Assembly (NCBI RefSeq): GCF_022539665.2
Contig: NC_081331.1
Span: 2,638,501 to 2,702,500 of the forward strand
Reading direction: 5' to 3'
Length of the DNA: 64,000 nucleotides
Origin: Daphnia carinata
Lineage: Eukaryota; Arthropoda; Branchiopoda; Diplostraca; Daphniidae
Shown: positions 12,162-25,232 of the stretch, piece by piece
Layout of the letters: each line of letters begins with the position of its first letter
Position numbering within the stretch: the first letter of the stretch is position 1
The notes under the pieces: generated by a model
Database searches by the model: none
What the model was told of the DNA's origin: nothing
What the model saw: the letters and a program-made list of their open reading frames with translations, nothing else
Made by a program: the position numbers and the translations under genes

Positions 12162-12429
12162 TGTTTTTATTTCTGCCGGTTGAGTTTCGAGGTTACGACA
12201 CAAAACATAACAGACGATTCTGGATTTCTTTACCACTGTTGCAGTTTTTCTGCATCGGGAATTCTAATACCAAAAATTTAAAAATTAAACAGTATATTGT
12301 AGAAAAGTAGTTAATACACAATTTCATAATTTTGGAAAGAAATTGTTGAAAAAAATATTTTTCTTTTATAATGCAGACCATTTCTATTTTGAGAACATCG
12401 CAACCTTCATCAGTTTCAGCCGGACAAAC
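12162..12429. promoter_or_regulatory. Shared divergent upstream region of ISCA2 and DLST
   Basis: Only 268 bases separate the start codons of two divergently transcribed genes, so both promoters and 5' UTRs must fit here. Both products act in mitochondria, and lipoylation of the DLST protein depends on the 4Fe-4S enzyme lipoyl synthase, whose cluster the ISCA2 pathway supplies. Co-regulation is therefore plausible but inferred. The sequence is AT-rich with no obvious TATA box. Confidence 0.6.
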
Positions 12430-14603
12430 ATGGCTGCTCTTCGCCTAACTTCCTCTGCCCTCTTGGGATCTTCGAAACAAATTTCAAAAGTATTTCGTGG
12501 CAATTTCAGGGTTTCGGCTTCTATCAAACATCAGGTAATAATTTGAATTTAATTACTTTGTGATTAGAGCTCCGCGGGTTGAAACGTATAGACGATTTAC
12601 GTTTGTTAGGTGTCCTAAATCGTATAAGTTTTTAATTAATTTAAATATTTTTCATGATTTTTATGCTCAGGAAACATGTGAATTTGGTATTCAAGAGCAT
12701 AACTATGTTTCCACTCAGCGGAGGAATGAGGCAAACTGTCAGTGGTACCCAGTCACTGTTTTCAGTCGAGGATTCAAAACTTCTTTGACCCTTGGTGAGT
12801 TTAACTACAATCAATCATTTATAACAGTAATAATGGTTTTTTTTCTTTTCTCCACCTTTAGAAGATGCCAAAACTGTGATGGTACCTCCATTTGCTGACT
12901 CCATCAGTGAGGGTGATGTTAGGTGGGATAAAGGTATACACATTATCCTTGAAATAGATAATTTGAATGGAAACCCAGTTCACTTTCACTACCTGGTACA
13001 GTGACAATGAACAATCAATGTTGTTTTGCTTAAGATTGTATAAGAACAAACTTACACCTGTTGTTCTTTCTCTGCCAGTTCAAAGACTTGAAGCTTTGTT
13101 TTTTTTTTTTTGCTATTTCCTAGCTGTTGGTGATTCAGTACAGGAAGATGAAGAGGTCTGCCACATAGAAACTGACAAGACATCAATCCCGGTCAAAGCT
13201 CCATGCAGCGGAGTCATTACTGAGTTGTGCGTAAGTGATGGAGCAACTGTACAACCCGGTTCGAAGCTTTTCGTCATCAGTGCAGGTAATTATCACGAAA
13301 ATTGTGATCGGTTGTTGTATTTTACTAATGACTCTAATCGCAGGAGGTGCTACCAAAGCCGCTTCGGCCCCTCCCGCTGAAGCTGCTGCTCCAAAACCCC
13401 AGGCTGCTCCCGTTCCTCAAGCGGCGGCCCCTGCTGCCCAACCAACTGCTGGTGCTATCCCAACGACACCTCCTCCACGCCCGACGCCTCCATCTAGCCC
13501 GGTTTCGTCTATCCCAGCTGCGAGCATCGAGCCCCGAGCTGCTGCGCCGCTTAACGTTTCGCAGACATCTCAAGTACGAAACAATTGTCATTTCCTGTAC
13601 CAGTTTCTCTTCTATGGACTCCATTCGTTTCTAGGCAGTTCCTCTAGCCAAACTTCCGCCTGCAGATTATAGCAAAGAAATTACTGGCACGAGAACCGAA
13701 CAGCGTGTCAAGATGAATCGCATGCGACTGCGAATTGCGCAGCGCCTGAAAGAAGCCCAAAATATAAATGCCATGTTGACAACATTTAACGAAATCGATA
13801 TGAGGTGAGATGTGTGTTCTCTTTGTCTCCAGATAACGTTAATAATTTTTTAAAATATATAAACAGCAACATCATGGAACTGAGGAAAACACACGGAGAC
13901 GCCTTCCTCAAAGTGCACAAAATCAAGTTGGGTTTCATGTCCGCCTTTGTCAAAGCTGCTGCCTGCGCCCTTGCAGACCAACCGACTGTGAACGCAGTTA
14001 TTGATGGGAATGAAATCGTCTATCGCGACTACATCGATATTTCCGTTGCCGTCGCCACACCAAAAGTAAATTGAATGCAGAAACTGGAAATTGGTTGCGG
14101 TTGTTTACACATTGTTTATTTATTTTATCATCTAAGGGTTTAGTGGTGCCTGTTTTACGTAATCTAGATTCAATGAATTATGCCGACATTGAAAAGGCTA
14201 TCGCCGCTTTGGGTGAAAAGGCAAAGAATAACTTGTTAGCTGTAGAAGATATGGATGGAGGAACGTTTACAATCTCCAACGGTGGCGTTTTCGGATCATT
14301 GTTTGGCACACCAATCATCAACCCACCCCAATCTGCTATTCTGGGAATGCATGGAATATTCGACCGACCCGTCGCACGCAACGGCCAGGTACTTGGGTAT
14401 TCGCTTAAGAAACTTCGGTAATGGGGAATGTCGTAAACAAAAACTTTCGTAAATCGATTTTGGCTTAGGTGGTTATTCGTCCCATGATGTTTGTTGCCTT
14501 GACGTACGATCACCGGCTTATCGACGGAAGGGAAGCGGTGACTTTCTTGCGCAAAATCAAGCAGACAATCGAAGATCCCCGTACTCTCCTCTTGTCCATC
14601 TAG
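12430..14603 (+). CDS. DLST: Dihydrolipoyllysine succinyltransferase (E2 of 2-oxoglutarate dehydrogenase), 9 exons
   Basis: Exons 12430-12534, 12671-12794, 12862-12933, 13124-13285, 13344-13573, 13635-13804, 13867-14065, 14137-14388 and 14469-14603 join in consistent phase to 482 residues. The enzyme forms the core of the mitochondrial 2-oxoglutarate dehydrogenase complex and transfers the succinyl group to CoA in the TCA cycle. After a presequence rich in Ser and Arg, a lipoyl domain spans about residues 77-156, with the lipoyl lysine at K119 in I-E-T-D-K-T-S. An Ala/Pro-rich linker (about 158-230) leads directly to the catalytic domain. As in other animal DLST proteins, no E3-binding domain is visible between them. 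The active-site motif D-H-R-L-I-D-G has H453 and D457. The short third exon codes the start of the lipoyl domain. A poly(A) signal follows at 14710. Confidence 0.95.
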
Positions 14604-14709
14604 AAAGAGAATTTGGTAGAAGGAGCTTTAACCGCGAATCATTTATAGAACGCATTAAAGTTCCCCATTCAGTTGAAAACGAATTTAGAAGAAAACATGA
14701 GTTATAAAT

Positions 14710-14721
14710 AATAAAAATAAA
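14710..14721 (+). terminator. Poly(A) signals of DLST
   Basis: Two AATAAA hexamers in tandem, about 107 bases after the DLST stop codon, in a suitable AT-rich setting. Confidence 0.6.
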
Positions 14722-16104
14722 AGAATCCAGTGTTTTCCCTTATACAACATACTATGCGTTGATCTGCTTTGGTTTTTCTTTCTCCTGGTTACGTTTTCCG
14801 CCGATAGGTGGCATTGGCAAGGCAATGGTAAACGAAAATACACATCAAGTGTCGTTTGAATCACACAAAAAGTTCCCTATCTGCGTTGCTCGATTTCTAA
14901 CATTTAAAAATATTGAGTATAATTTACCACAGCAATACTGCGTCGAATTAAACAGCTTTTACTTGGACGTGCATTAATGGAGCACAGAAAAATCTGCAAA
15001 ACACATGACGGTCGATTCACCAGACAAACTACCATATTCGATCCTGAAAGTGCATTGATCGCCTGCCTATGTCACGAGAATGTTCACGTTGGGCTGCGAT
15101 GACGGTTTCTGTGGAAAGCCGAAAAGTCATCAAGTATTCAGGAGCTTATACGGTCGTGACGTTACATCAGCCTAGCATTACATGCGTTTAACATTGCACA
15201 ATAATCAACGTTATAAATTTCAAGCCAAGGCTATCAGTCAGTGCCAAGAACTTTCAGTGTGGCACGTTTTTTTTTTCTTTTTTGTTAAAAGTACATCTTA
15301 CCTTCCTTTTCTGACGACGTTGGGAAAAAAAACCTGGAAAAACTTTGGCTCTTTTGAGAGTTGTAAAGGAAAATAACGGCACGACATTCGGTTTCACAGT
15401 TGCTCGGCTTTATTTCTCTCTCAGCACCTCTCGCACGGTGTCTTCAATGAGTTAATTGCCTAAAACGCACCTAATGTGAAGTCTGTGCCAGAAAAAAAAT
15501 GTATATAAATTAATAATCAAGGAAAAAAAAAAGGGAAAACTTTTGGTCAACACGAAACCTCACAAAGTTGCAGTGCGACGCCATCTAATTCGAAAGAAGG
15601 GGGTGTGAACAGTGAGATTTGGATTTTCTAAGGATTAACCTCAAGTTGTATTTTATTTTAGGTTTTTAAATACATAAAAAATTCCTTAAAAATAACCGTA
15701 AATATTGATAAATTCTACAGAAACAAAAAAAAAAAATTATGAATCATCTTTTTGAAAACTTGACGACATCGGCTTCTAGAAATTAAGACGTTTAGCCGTG
15801 AAACAATTGGCGCCAGTCCCATTAGCAAAGTGATCAGTGCAGTCGCATTGTTCTCGACATCAGTGAAAACGCGTGTTCGCCATTTTCTAACGAAATTGAA
15901 ATTGACAATAAAATCCGACGATGTACTGCTTTGTGCAAAAAACTATTATCAAGTGTGAAAACTGTTATTCCGTGAAATATGCTGCGATGACACGAGGTTA
16001 TCGTGTTGAATGGATTTGCCAAAACTTGTACGTTTTCACTTTATTATGTCGTTCTGCATCATGTGATGTATTTTACTATTTTTCTTTTATTATCAAACTT
16101 CCAG
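14722..16104. other. Intergenic sequence downstream of DLST
   Basis: AT-rich sequence with several A runs (for example near 15510-15535 and 15725). No reading frame resembles a known protein and no RNA gene is apparent. Confidence 0.6.
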
Positions 16105-16444
16105 ATGAATCGAAGCCTTTTTTCTGTGATTTGGCAAAGAAATGGTGAAACTGCTTGGAGATATGTTTGCAATCCAAAATGGCGCCTGGATCAAAAGGTA
16201 AGTGCGCCATTTCCATGTCTCGTTTTTCCTTTGATTCTGCACGTTTATCCCAAGTTGTCGAGCCAGGTCTCAATCGAATAAGTCGGTTTCTTTCTTTTTT
16301 TGTCTCCTCGGCCGACATTTTGTCGCAAAGTGAACAATTCACGTCGAAATCGATCGCATTTTGTCTCCGCAGTTTTTTTATCCGTTGATATGAGCTGATT
16401 TCAGATTTTTCACTTGAAAGTATTACGCGTTTGGTCAAGTACAT
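16076..16444 (-). other. 122-residue antisense reading frame of unknown status
   Basis: This frame is unusual for the region because it is not built from simple repeats. From the internal Met at 16318 it reads M-S-A-E-E-T-K-K-E-R-N-R-L-I-R-L-R-P-G and continues as a charged, helix-like peptide for 80 residues. I do not recognise it. It lies opposite a plus-strand exon candidate, so at most one of the two is likely to be real. It may be chance. Confidence 0.15.
16105..16197 (+). other. Exon-like segment with strong splice sites
   Basis: A pyrimidine-rich stretch ending in TTCCAG precedes 93 bases that end at a consensus donor, AAAG|GTAAGTG. The segment is open in one frame (M-N-R-S-L-F-S-V-I-W-Q-R-N-G...). 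A second frame has an ATG in a good context, CAAAATGG at 16179, giving M-A-P-G-S-K before the donor. No downstream partner exon was identified. It could be the start of a long-intron gene or of a non-coding transcript running into the repeat-rich region. Confidence 0.25.
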
Positions 16445-19400
16445 GGGGTGGTATAGAATCCTAGGCACGTGTTGTGCAATATTTGAATTTCTGATTCACT
16501 CGGTTTTTACTTCGCATGTGTTTTTCCTATTTGGGTAAATCAACATTTTGTGCTGTCGACATTTTACAAAAATGTGGCCAAAGCCTGTGACAACTTGCAA
16601 ACGGTATCAGATCAAACTGGTACGATCCAGATGTGTCTCGTACGACACTACGTGCGATTGTTTTTTGTTTTGATTGAAGTATATCTTTTTTCTTTAATCC
16701 TTTAAAGAGTTGACAAATATCGTCAAGTGCGATTTCATATTGCTGGCCTTTTCTTGGCCCATGTTCCATTTTGTTGATTCTTTTTTTTTTTTTTTCGAGA
16801 ATTTTATCTTGATTGCTATTTGTTTTTCTAAACAAAACACCATTTGTCTCAATCCGCTGTCTCGAATTGCCTCATATTGACTTTGGATGTCTATCGTATT
16901 GAAGAGAGAAGCCTTTTTAGTGTTGGCTTGTTTGTCTACGTGTTTGATACGTATCGTTCCTTATTTTTTTTTTATTTATTTATATGAAAGCCAGTACCGA
17001 GAGATCTGATGATAAGAGCCTTTATTGGATTGACGACAATGTCGGCTAGAGCCCGAACGAATAGGGAAAGGAACACGTCGTAGCACGTGGGGTGAGAAAA
17101 AAGGAACTTTAACGACGAAAGGGGGGGCGAACGACAACTGCCGGAAGAAATGTGTTTGATCCACAGGTGGCATAGTGGAGTCTGTGTGGGGCGTGAGATG
17201 TGGTTGGCTTTATTTTATTTTTTCTCCTGCATTCATGGCTATCGTCCTCGTGAACAATTGAAAGTGCGTGGGGAGAAAAGTGGCCCGAGTCTTTTTCGCG
17301 ACGGGAGTTGTTACGCGACAACAAAGTAGAACTTTTAGGTGATGGCTTTCAGACTCCCGCCAAGCTGCACGGGGCTGATCGTCATCGCTTCTTGTTCAGT
17401 AAATGGCCTTTTTCTTTTATTTTATTCTCCCCTACCCTTTGGCCGGTTGATTGTTACCCCTTGCATCGTCCACATAACACTGAGCCATACACAACGACAC
17501 TGGCAATGAATTGATTTATGGGTTATTAAAAACAAAACAAAAAAAAAGCGGCTGGTTGATATCCTTGAACTCTTACCGTAGTGTGTCATCCTAATTCGTT
17601 TTTGCTCTTATTTTTTTTTATTTATTTGTTTTTACGATCGTCAATTGTTTTGGACACCATCAGCTTCTTGGCTCTTTAATTTTTGTTTTTCCCACTTTTG
17701 AATGTACGTCGGTTTGTACTATAGAATCGTGTGACGTCGGTTGCCATGACGACTAACCACGCACGTCTAAGATAACAATCAAGATCCGCCCCACGTAAAC
17801 AAGTATCTCGACGGTACGTTTCATCATGAGTATACGTTCTATATCCTCCCTCTTCCCCTAAAAGACGTTGCGACTTTTACCACTAAAGTAAGATATATAC
17901 TGTATATATAAAAAAAATACGCATGTGCGTGTAAAAAGAAAAGTAGGGAAACGTGACGTTGTCGATCCTCCTCTTCAAAAAGTCTGATTGATGATACAAA
18001 CTTACTATATTATCAATGTGTACAGTTTTTTTATTATTGATGCATCTCGATTGAATCGGCACAGTATTGAGAATCAATCGAATTGCATTGATACAAAAGA
18101 TCCCTCCCAAAAATGTTTTTCTCTTTTTATTTATTTATTTTTTTTTTGCCGGGCTTGAATGCGTTAACTGTTGGCGTCCTTTTAAACAACAATGGAGTTG
18201 TCTTGGCTACATGTATCGTTATATACATTTGGCCAAGTATATAGTTTGATGGTTGAAATATCGTAAGGACTGTATGATGGTTGTCGTCGTCGTCGTCCAA
18301 CGGCGTCTATTCGTGTGGGCTCTTCAACCCCCCCCCCCCCCCCTTTTTTTTACGAATTCGAAAAACTCCCTTCTTTTATTCTCTTGAGCAGCTCTCTTGT
18401 TTAGCAACCCTCCGCATTTATACGGAAGGGAGAACCCCCACCCTTTTGTATAAACGCACAGTAGAAATTTAGCGTGTGTGTGTGTGTGTCTCTGTGTGTT
18501 GCAAGGGCCAGAAGCGAGCAGATGTCCGTGTCGTGGGAGAAGGGGGCTGGATGGGGGGGGGGGGGTTGGAGTAGTATGTAACCTCTTCTTTTTTTTTTCT
18601 TTTCTACCCTACCCCGCGTTCTTCTCCTCTCGGTGCTGGCGACGCTCGCCGACGCTCTGCAGCTGCCAAAGTTGGCGTCACTCCGTCTCTTTGTCACCAT
18701 GGCAACCCCCATACGGTATCCAGCGCCACGCGCTCGCTTGTATACACTAGCTCTCTTATATTTACTGCAACTACCAATGAAGCAGGGTGGGGGGGAGGAG
18801 GGGGAGGAATAACAAAAATAAAATGAAATAAAAAAAAAAATTATTTGGGTGGAGGATGAAGCTTTTTTTCTTTTTCATTCTTATCTCAACCCACGCACCT
18901 TTTGTGCGAGCGCCACCGACGCCGTTTTTCAGGGCAGATGTTACGTCCATCTCTTCTGCGCAACAAGCGCAGCAGCCGCTGGAGCATCTACTAGCAAACG
19001 ACGCTCTTAACTATGACTCTCTTTTTTTTTCTCTATCGTTAGTTTGAACCTTTTTTTTTGTTGTGTGTATTATATCTTTCGCCTTTTTCTCTCAATTGCT
19101 GCAATCGTCTATTATGTTTCGTTGGACCACCTTTCCTTTTTTTTTCTTTATCCCTTCAGTTTCTTTTCTTTTGTTCGACGACGGGGGCGACGTCCAAATA
19201 AAACGCAGCATCCTCCTCCTCCTCTCTCTCCTACTACTACTACCCCGCAATGCAGACTTGAACGCAGGTGATGCAACTCGCGCTGTTCTCCGGCAGTAGC
19301 TAAGATAAAGAGATAAACTAGCATCTGCCTTCTGATCTTTGAACTAAAACTTCAGAAAAAGGGTCGCCATTTGTTTTTTCTGCCTCGTTGGCTTTTCATC

Positions 19401-20132
19401 TCATCCTTTTGCGTTTTGGTTTACAACAAAGCGTTCACTTTGTTTTATCGATTTCTTTGAGACATTTCGAAATCAGGGTTTTTACACGTGGAAATCTTGG
19501 CTTTGCGTATCCACTCACCTTTTTCCTGGGATTTGAGTTTTTGTTGCTATTGTAAAAAAAAAAATAAAAAAAAATGCAAGTTCCTTGTTGCCGACAAGTC
19601 CAGTTTGAACGAGCCTTTAACAAATAGATAGCACTGGATAGAGGCTCTGTAAAAAAAAAAAAAAAAAAAAAAATAGAATAAACAAAAAGCAGAAATGTTT
19701 GTTTGGCTTCGCAGCGCTGCTCCTGTGGAACGTCGGATTATCCAGTAAAAAAACAACAGATCCATCTGCCTTAATTTTTTTTGAGCAAAAGAGACGATCC
19801 CGAGTCACGGGGTCTTCTTCCTTTTCCCCCCTTCTCACGCCCTTTAGATTTTTTTTTTTTTCGTTTTGACCGTTAGAATTACGCAACGTCTCAACGAAAG
19901 CTTATTGGGGATGATCCACCTCACGACGCCAGACAACCCACCTCCTCCTCCTTGGGTGAGAAAAGAAAAGAAAAGTAGTGTATTTCTAAAACCAAATCAG
20001 AAGAAGCCTTTGGGGTGCTGAAACCGTTTTTAAAGGTCTCCATATAGGTCACTCTGCCAGCCCCTTAAAGTTCTTCTGGGTTTGTCTCGTGATTTTGTTT
20101 CCCTGCCCCCCCCCCCCCCTCCTTTGCTTGTG

Positions 20133-21275
20133 TAACGACGCCGACCGAACACAAAAGAGCGTAACGATATGCGGACCTTTAACATCTTTTCTTTTCTTGA
20201 GGGCAAAGGGATTCCCCCAATAGCTCGGGGCCACTAACCGTCGGCGTCGTATTTTCTTTCCCACCCTTTTTTATATTTTACTTCCTTCTTTATCCTTTAA
20301 AAAAAAAAAAAAAAGAAAAAAGAAAAGGACGCAACAAGGAATGAAAAGAAGGACGCCGTTACTATACCAAGGACGCGTGGCGTCTCTTTAAAAAGAAAAA
20401 CTTTTGGGATGTGTGTTAAAGAAAAAGATTTGCACCCCTCATCTCAAGTCTTCCTCCGTCCCCCTTCTTTTATGTTCAAGCAATTTTCTCTTCTTGATCG
20501 GATAAGTGTGTCTGAATGAAAAGAGGGAACGACCCTTCCCTTTTTTTTTTTTAATATTTTGGTTTTGAGAAATGAACCCCACCCTTCCCCGAGGAGGTAA
20601 CCGACGCTCCATCTCCTTTTCGCGTCGGCTGTTGTATCTATAAGAAATTCCCACTATCCTCCTTCAAGGTGGGGTCCCCCCCCCACTTTTTTCAATTTCT
20701 TATAGCTTACGTAAGACCCACTATAAGAAAAGGGGGGTTCTATAAAGGGCATCTAGTCTCTTCTCAACGTCAACGCGCAACAAATAACGTCGGGACCTTT
20801 AAATCGAACAATGTGTCTGAAAAAAAAGGAACCCCCCTCTTCCTTCTCTCTTATTCCATAACTTCTTTCTTCTTATATAATATCTTGTTCTTCTCCCCCC
20901 CTTTCATCAAGAGGGTGTTCCATCTATTGTGACTTCTTTACGTCTGAAAAGAAAAAGTCCAGTGAAAGAAGTTGGGTTTTTGTTTGGAGACCCCCAGAAA
21001 TCTATAGGAGGCAGGAGGGGGGGGGGGGGAGTCCCTTTTTCATCGCCCTCTTGTACGGGACGACGCTTTTTTTTTCTCCCAAGACGCGTGGCGTCTTTTT
21101 TATTTCTAAAGAAGTGAGAGATTTAAAAAAAAAAAAAAAAAAAGGGGGAGGTTTTTGAGGGGGGGGGGACTAGCCTCGGGTTGTAACCGACGCCGGGGTG
21201 TTTTTCGGCTAACGGCCGTCTCGTTTTTTTTTTTTTAAAGGTGACGGCTGGCGTCTTTGCCCCCAAGACGTCGTC
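20133..21275. repeat. Cluster of GACGC/GCGTC motifs between purine and pyrimidine tracts
   Basis: Within about 1.1 kb, short GC-rich words recur: GTAACCGACGC (20598, 21183), CCGACGCC-like words (20140, 21188), GGCGTC (20246, 20380, 21091, 21252) and the 13-base palindromic word GACGCGTGGCGTC twice (20372-20384 and 21083-21095). The second copy sits in an AAGACGC-GTG-GCGTCTT hairpin followed by T6. The words are separated by T, G and A runs. This may be a decayed tandem repeat or a cluster of binding sites. Confidence 0.4.
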
Positions 21276-22882
21276 CTTTTAAAAACCTTTTGTGTTTGAT
21301 GTTTGTATATACAATGCGTATAAAGACGATGGAGCGTGTGCGTAAGCCAAGTAGTAGTGTGTATTTATAAAGACCGTGACGTGTCTATTTAAAAATGGAA
21401 GACGATGAAAAGAAACGGAATTCTTTTGCGGGGCCACCTTTTCACCATTTTTGTAACCGACTTTTTTTTTTTTTTCTTTTTCTTTTGACCGTTCGCGTGC
21501 CATCTTGACGACGCGTGCCCGATTGTATAAGGACGCTCCGTTATCACGAGAAATTCCCAACGGTTTTCTTTTTGTTTTCTCCCTTTTTTTTTTTCGTCAC
21601 GGGGGATTTTTTTTTTCGTGTAAAAAAAAAAACAAACGGAAATTCGTTTAATTTCATTTTAATTTATTGTCAAACAATTTAACGCCAAACAGCTTTTCAA
21701 TTTTTTTTAAAGGTTTCATAACCGCTTTTTTTTTGTATTCATTTGACTTCGTTACAGTTGATGAGGAAACGTCCATTTTTTTTTTAGATGGCCATCGAGA
21801 AATACGTGGGACGTAATAAAATTCCAAAAATATGAACTTGTTATAAGGATTCCGTATTACTTGATGGCATTCGACTTTCTACTCTGCGAATATCTATAAT
21901 AATAAAAAAACCCGGGGAGGGGGGATTTTGAAACGTACAATATTTTCGTGAAGACTTCAACGGTCTGAGAACAGATGCAACAATAAGCGTCAAAGAGTTA
22001 CACTGAAATGGGTTCCGAAAAAAAAAACAAACAAAAAAAAACGAGCGATTAAAAATGCTGTTCACACACTAAAAAAAGAATTTAACGCGTTTGAGGTGCT
22101 ACCGAATTGCTCTATCGTTAACTGTCAACAACACAACAAAGTGATGTACAAAAATGAGCTGGCCGGATACTGTAGAGCCGTTGACTTTTTTTTTTTTTTT
22201 TTTTTTTTTTTTCCCCCTTTCTTGTGCTCTACATTTGCTCTACATTCTTACAATTCCGGCTGTCCGTTTTTTTACGTGGAATGAGAGGGAAAAGTTGCTA
22301 GGAGGATACACTGACATAACGGTGTGTTCGATGGGGGAAGGGGGGGGGGGGACGACTATGTTTGTGAGATGTACATATTTCAGCAGCGTCATGCCCAAAG
22401 GTGATTTTGACGGACTCTTTGGCCCGTCCGATGCGGGACGAACAACAATACGAAAATTATATTTACGAGTGGGTGGGGTGTGGAGGATGTTGTGTAGAGT
22501 TGCCAAACGTACAGCAGCCGGCAGCTGCACACCTGTCTTCCCATCCCCCTCTGGTCTCTTCACGTCGTCCTCGTCGTCGTTTACTCGTTACTACTTCTCG
22601 TTCTATTCGTTTTTTGTTTTGTTTTTTTGTTATCTCTCTTTTTTTTTTCTTCTTCCCCTAGCGTCCGTAGCTTGAGTTCGTCTGCAAATGTTTGTCTCTT
22701 AATCGAATGCACGCAACCGGGCCAATGCATTGAATTTCCATTCGAACGGATCCCAATGCTGATGTGACGCAAGGATAATCAGAGAAACGCGGGTCATTAG
22801 CAAAACTTGGCAAGTCGAACGTACATAAACAGATAAGAGATGACCGTTAGACTCTTGTCAAAACTTCAAAGCTCCTCTCTTG

Positions 22883-22907
22883 TCTCTCTCTCTCTCTCTC
22901 TCTCTCT
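22883..22907. repeat. (TC)n microsatellite
   Basis: Twelve uninterrupted TC units. Confidence 0.95.
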
Positions 22908-24280
22908 GCGAGCTTGTTTTACTTCTCCTCTTGTATTGAAAGTTGGGTCGTTTAATACTCGCTCTAAACCGATCGTCTGTGTGCGAGAGTGGTATCGCAC
23001 ACACACGAGGAATTATAATATACAAGCGGACAAAACACTAGTCTATACATCGAAACTATCTATTGCTTTCACCAACTGTTTTACGTGCACCAAACACACA
23101 GGGCGAAATGGACGTGTGATGCCCCCCCCCCCCCCGCATGTCCAATTTCGGTCCCAATCGAATCCGATCAGAGGCCGATTTTTTTTTCTTCTAAAATTTG
23201 CAACTTACATTCAGGGTATGTGTTTTGAATATATTTCTGTTTTTTTTTTTTAAGATTTTTATTTTTTTATTTTTGAAAATTGGATAGTGTCGGAAATATT
23301 TAAAGATTGATCCGGGGGTCGCGTACAATGTAGAATAAATAAAAACAAACAACAACAATAGTCGATCGACTTGGCTATTGATCGGTGTACCGTGTGGCAC
23401 TGTTTTTATTGTTATCGTCAGGCTATATAGAAGATCAAGATATCCATCCATCCACCACGGCGACCACTATGTCGTATTGCATCATGGATTACCTTTGGAT
23501 CCGGTGAACCAATCGGATGTGAAAGGGCCATCGTACACAGCCGGTGGGGAATGAAGAAGAAAAAAAAATAAAACAAATGTTTGGTCTAGAAAATGTTGCA
23601 ACATCGAAACGATGCGTAGAAAAAGAGGGACTTAATCAATTATTCAATGTAACAAACAAGACGGATCGATCGAGAAGAGGGGGAGAAAGAAAGAAAGAGA
23701 GAGAGAGAGACCAGTGTCAAAGCTTTATTCCGTGGGAATTGTTTGCCGGCCGCGGGATAAAATTGTTACGTTATCCAACAACAGCTGATCTGGCCAGCTT
23801 TTCAGGTTTCATGAGGTTTCTTTTCATTTTTTACTTCTCTTTCTCACATTGATTTGTGTTGCGTATCGTTTGCTTTTCGGCCCGTCTTTTCTTTTTATTG
23901 TTAATGAAAACAAATCTATAGAGTCGTCAGCTATAGCCTTTTGATATTGCATTTCTACATCTGCGTTTGACCGTGTCGACAGGCCTACGGCAAACAGAAG
24001 CGCAATCAAAATTCAAAAATGTTTTTGCAGCTTTTTCTTTTTTTTTTTTTTTTTTTTATTTTTTTTTTACTTGATGAATAGGTCCGTGTTTGGGAGGAGG
24101 ATCAAAGGTACAGGGAAAATGAAAGAAAAAAAAAAGAAGGGGGAGAGCCGACGAAAATAGTTTGACAGCGACAATTTGTTGTTGACATGGGAACGTCACC
24201 ACCGCCGCGCGGTCAATACACAAAACGGCTATGTGGACATTTCCTCTTCCTTTTTTTCTTACTTCATTTAGCGACGCATT

Positions 24281-24307
24281 GAAGAAGAAGAAGAAGAAGA
24301 AGAAGAG
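24281..24307. repeat. (GAA)n microsatellite
   Basis: Nine GAA units, followed about 40 bases later by a T16 run and a short GT tract. Confidence 0.95.
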
Positions 24308-25195
24308 AAAAGCCGATTGGATAGCTGAGAATTTGGTTTTTTTTTTTTTTTTGTGTGTGTGTGCATTCGTCGGCATAGTGTACACAAGTCTTTTTAACGT
24401 TTAATAATAGAGTTTGATGAATCGCATTATTAGAGGTCGTCGACCAATTAACAAGCTGTCGCACCGGACGCGGATAGGCCCATTTCTCTTTATTTTTCTT
24501 CTTATTGAGGAAATTGAAAACTACTCAAAAATAACCACAATTTTGCATTTTTATTTTATTTTTTTGGTAACCCCTATTTCCTCTTAATTTCAATCAAAAA
24601 CCGGCAGTACTAAAAAAATCGGGTTTTTTTTTTTTGTTGTTGTTGTTATTATTTCTTGTCTAAAGGGAAACGGATAACCGGCCAAGACGGTCAAGCTTTG
24701 ATACGAAAATCACCAGGTATATTCTTCCCGTTTTCTTTTTTTTTCTTTCTTATATCCTTCCTCTCCCTCCTCCTCTGACTGATTGCTCGCCCCCCCCCTC
24801 TCTTCCCCATCTAAAATAACCAACAGACAAACAATACATGAAGAAGTTGACTGACGACTGAAGACTTCCTTCCGTTCTATCCTTCAAAAAAAAAAAAAAA
24901 AAAAAGCAACAACCTGTTGGAAACGAGTGAACAAAAAGATGAGATACGCCCCCCTTTAACCCTCCTCCTTATATTCTCCCTCATCAAAGAAAGACACTTG
25001 TCTTCCTCTCTCACCTTTTGTTCGTTTTTCTTTTTTATATATTAACGAGAAACGGTGGTTAGATGGGGGGGGCATCGCCATCATCGTCTTCTTCCTCCCC
25101 CCACTCGCTCTCTTATCTTGATAATAATGTGAAAAAGGGTCACGACAATCTTCGGGAGGACTTTTAAACGCTTCCGGCTCGGTCCCTTTTTTGCC

Positions 25196-25197
<2 letters not shown>

Positions 25198-25227
<30 letters not shown>
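25198..25227. repeat. Poly(T) tract of 30
   Basis: Thirty uninterrupted T residues. Similar tracts of 30 or more occur at 28239-28268, 43578-43608 and 44286-44317. Confidence 0.95.

Positions 25228-25232
<5 letters not shown>

Noticed and set aside
12162-12236. Longer ISCA2 N-terminus
   Set aside because: The upstream frame begins at a GTG. The first ATG yields a typical mitochondrial presequence.
22154-22675. Plus-strand 173-codon reading frame
   Set aside because: Its length comes from a T25 run, a G run and pyrimidine-rich sequence. The translation is Phe- and Ser-rich with no family resemblance.
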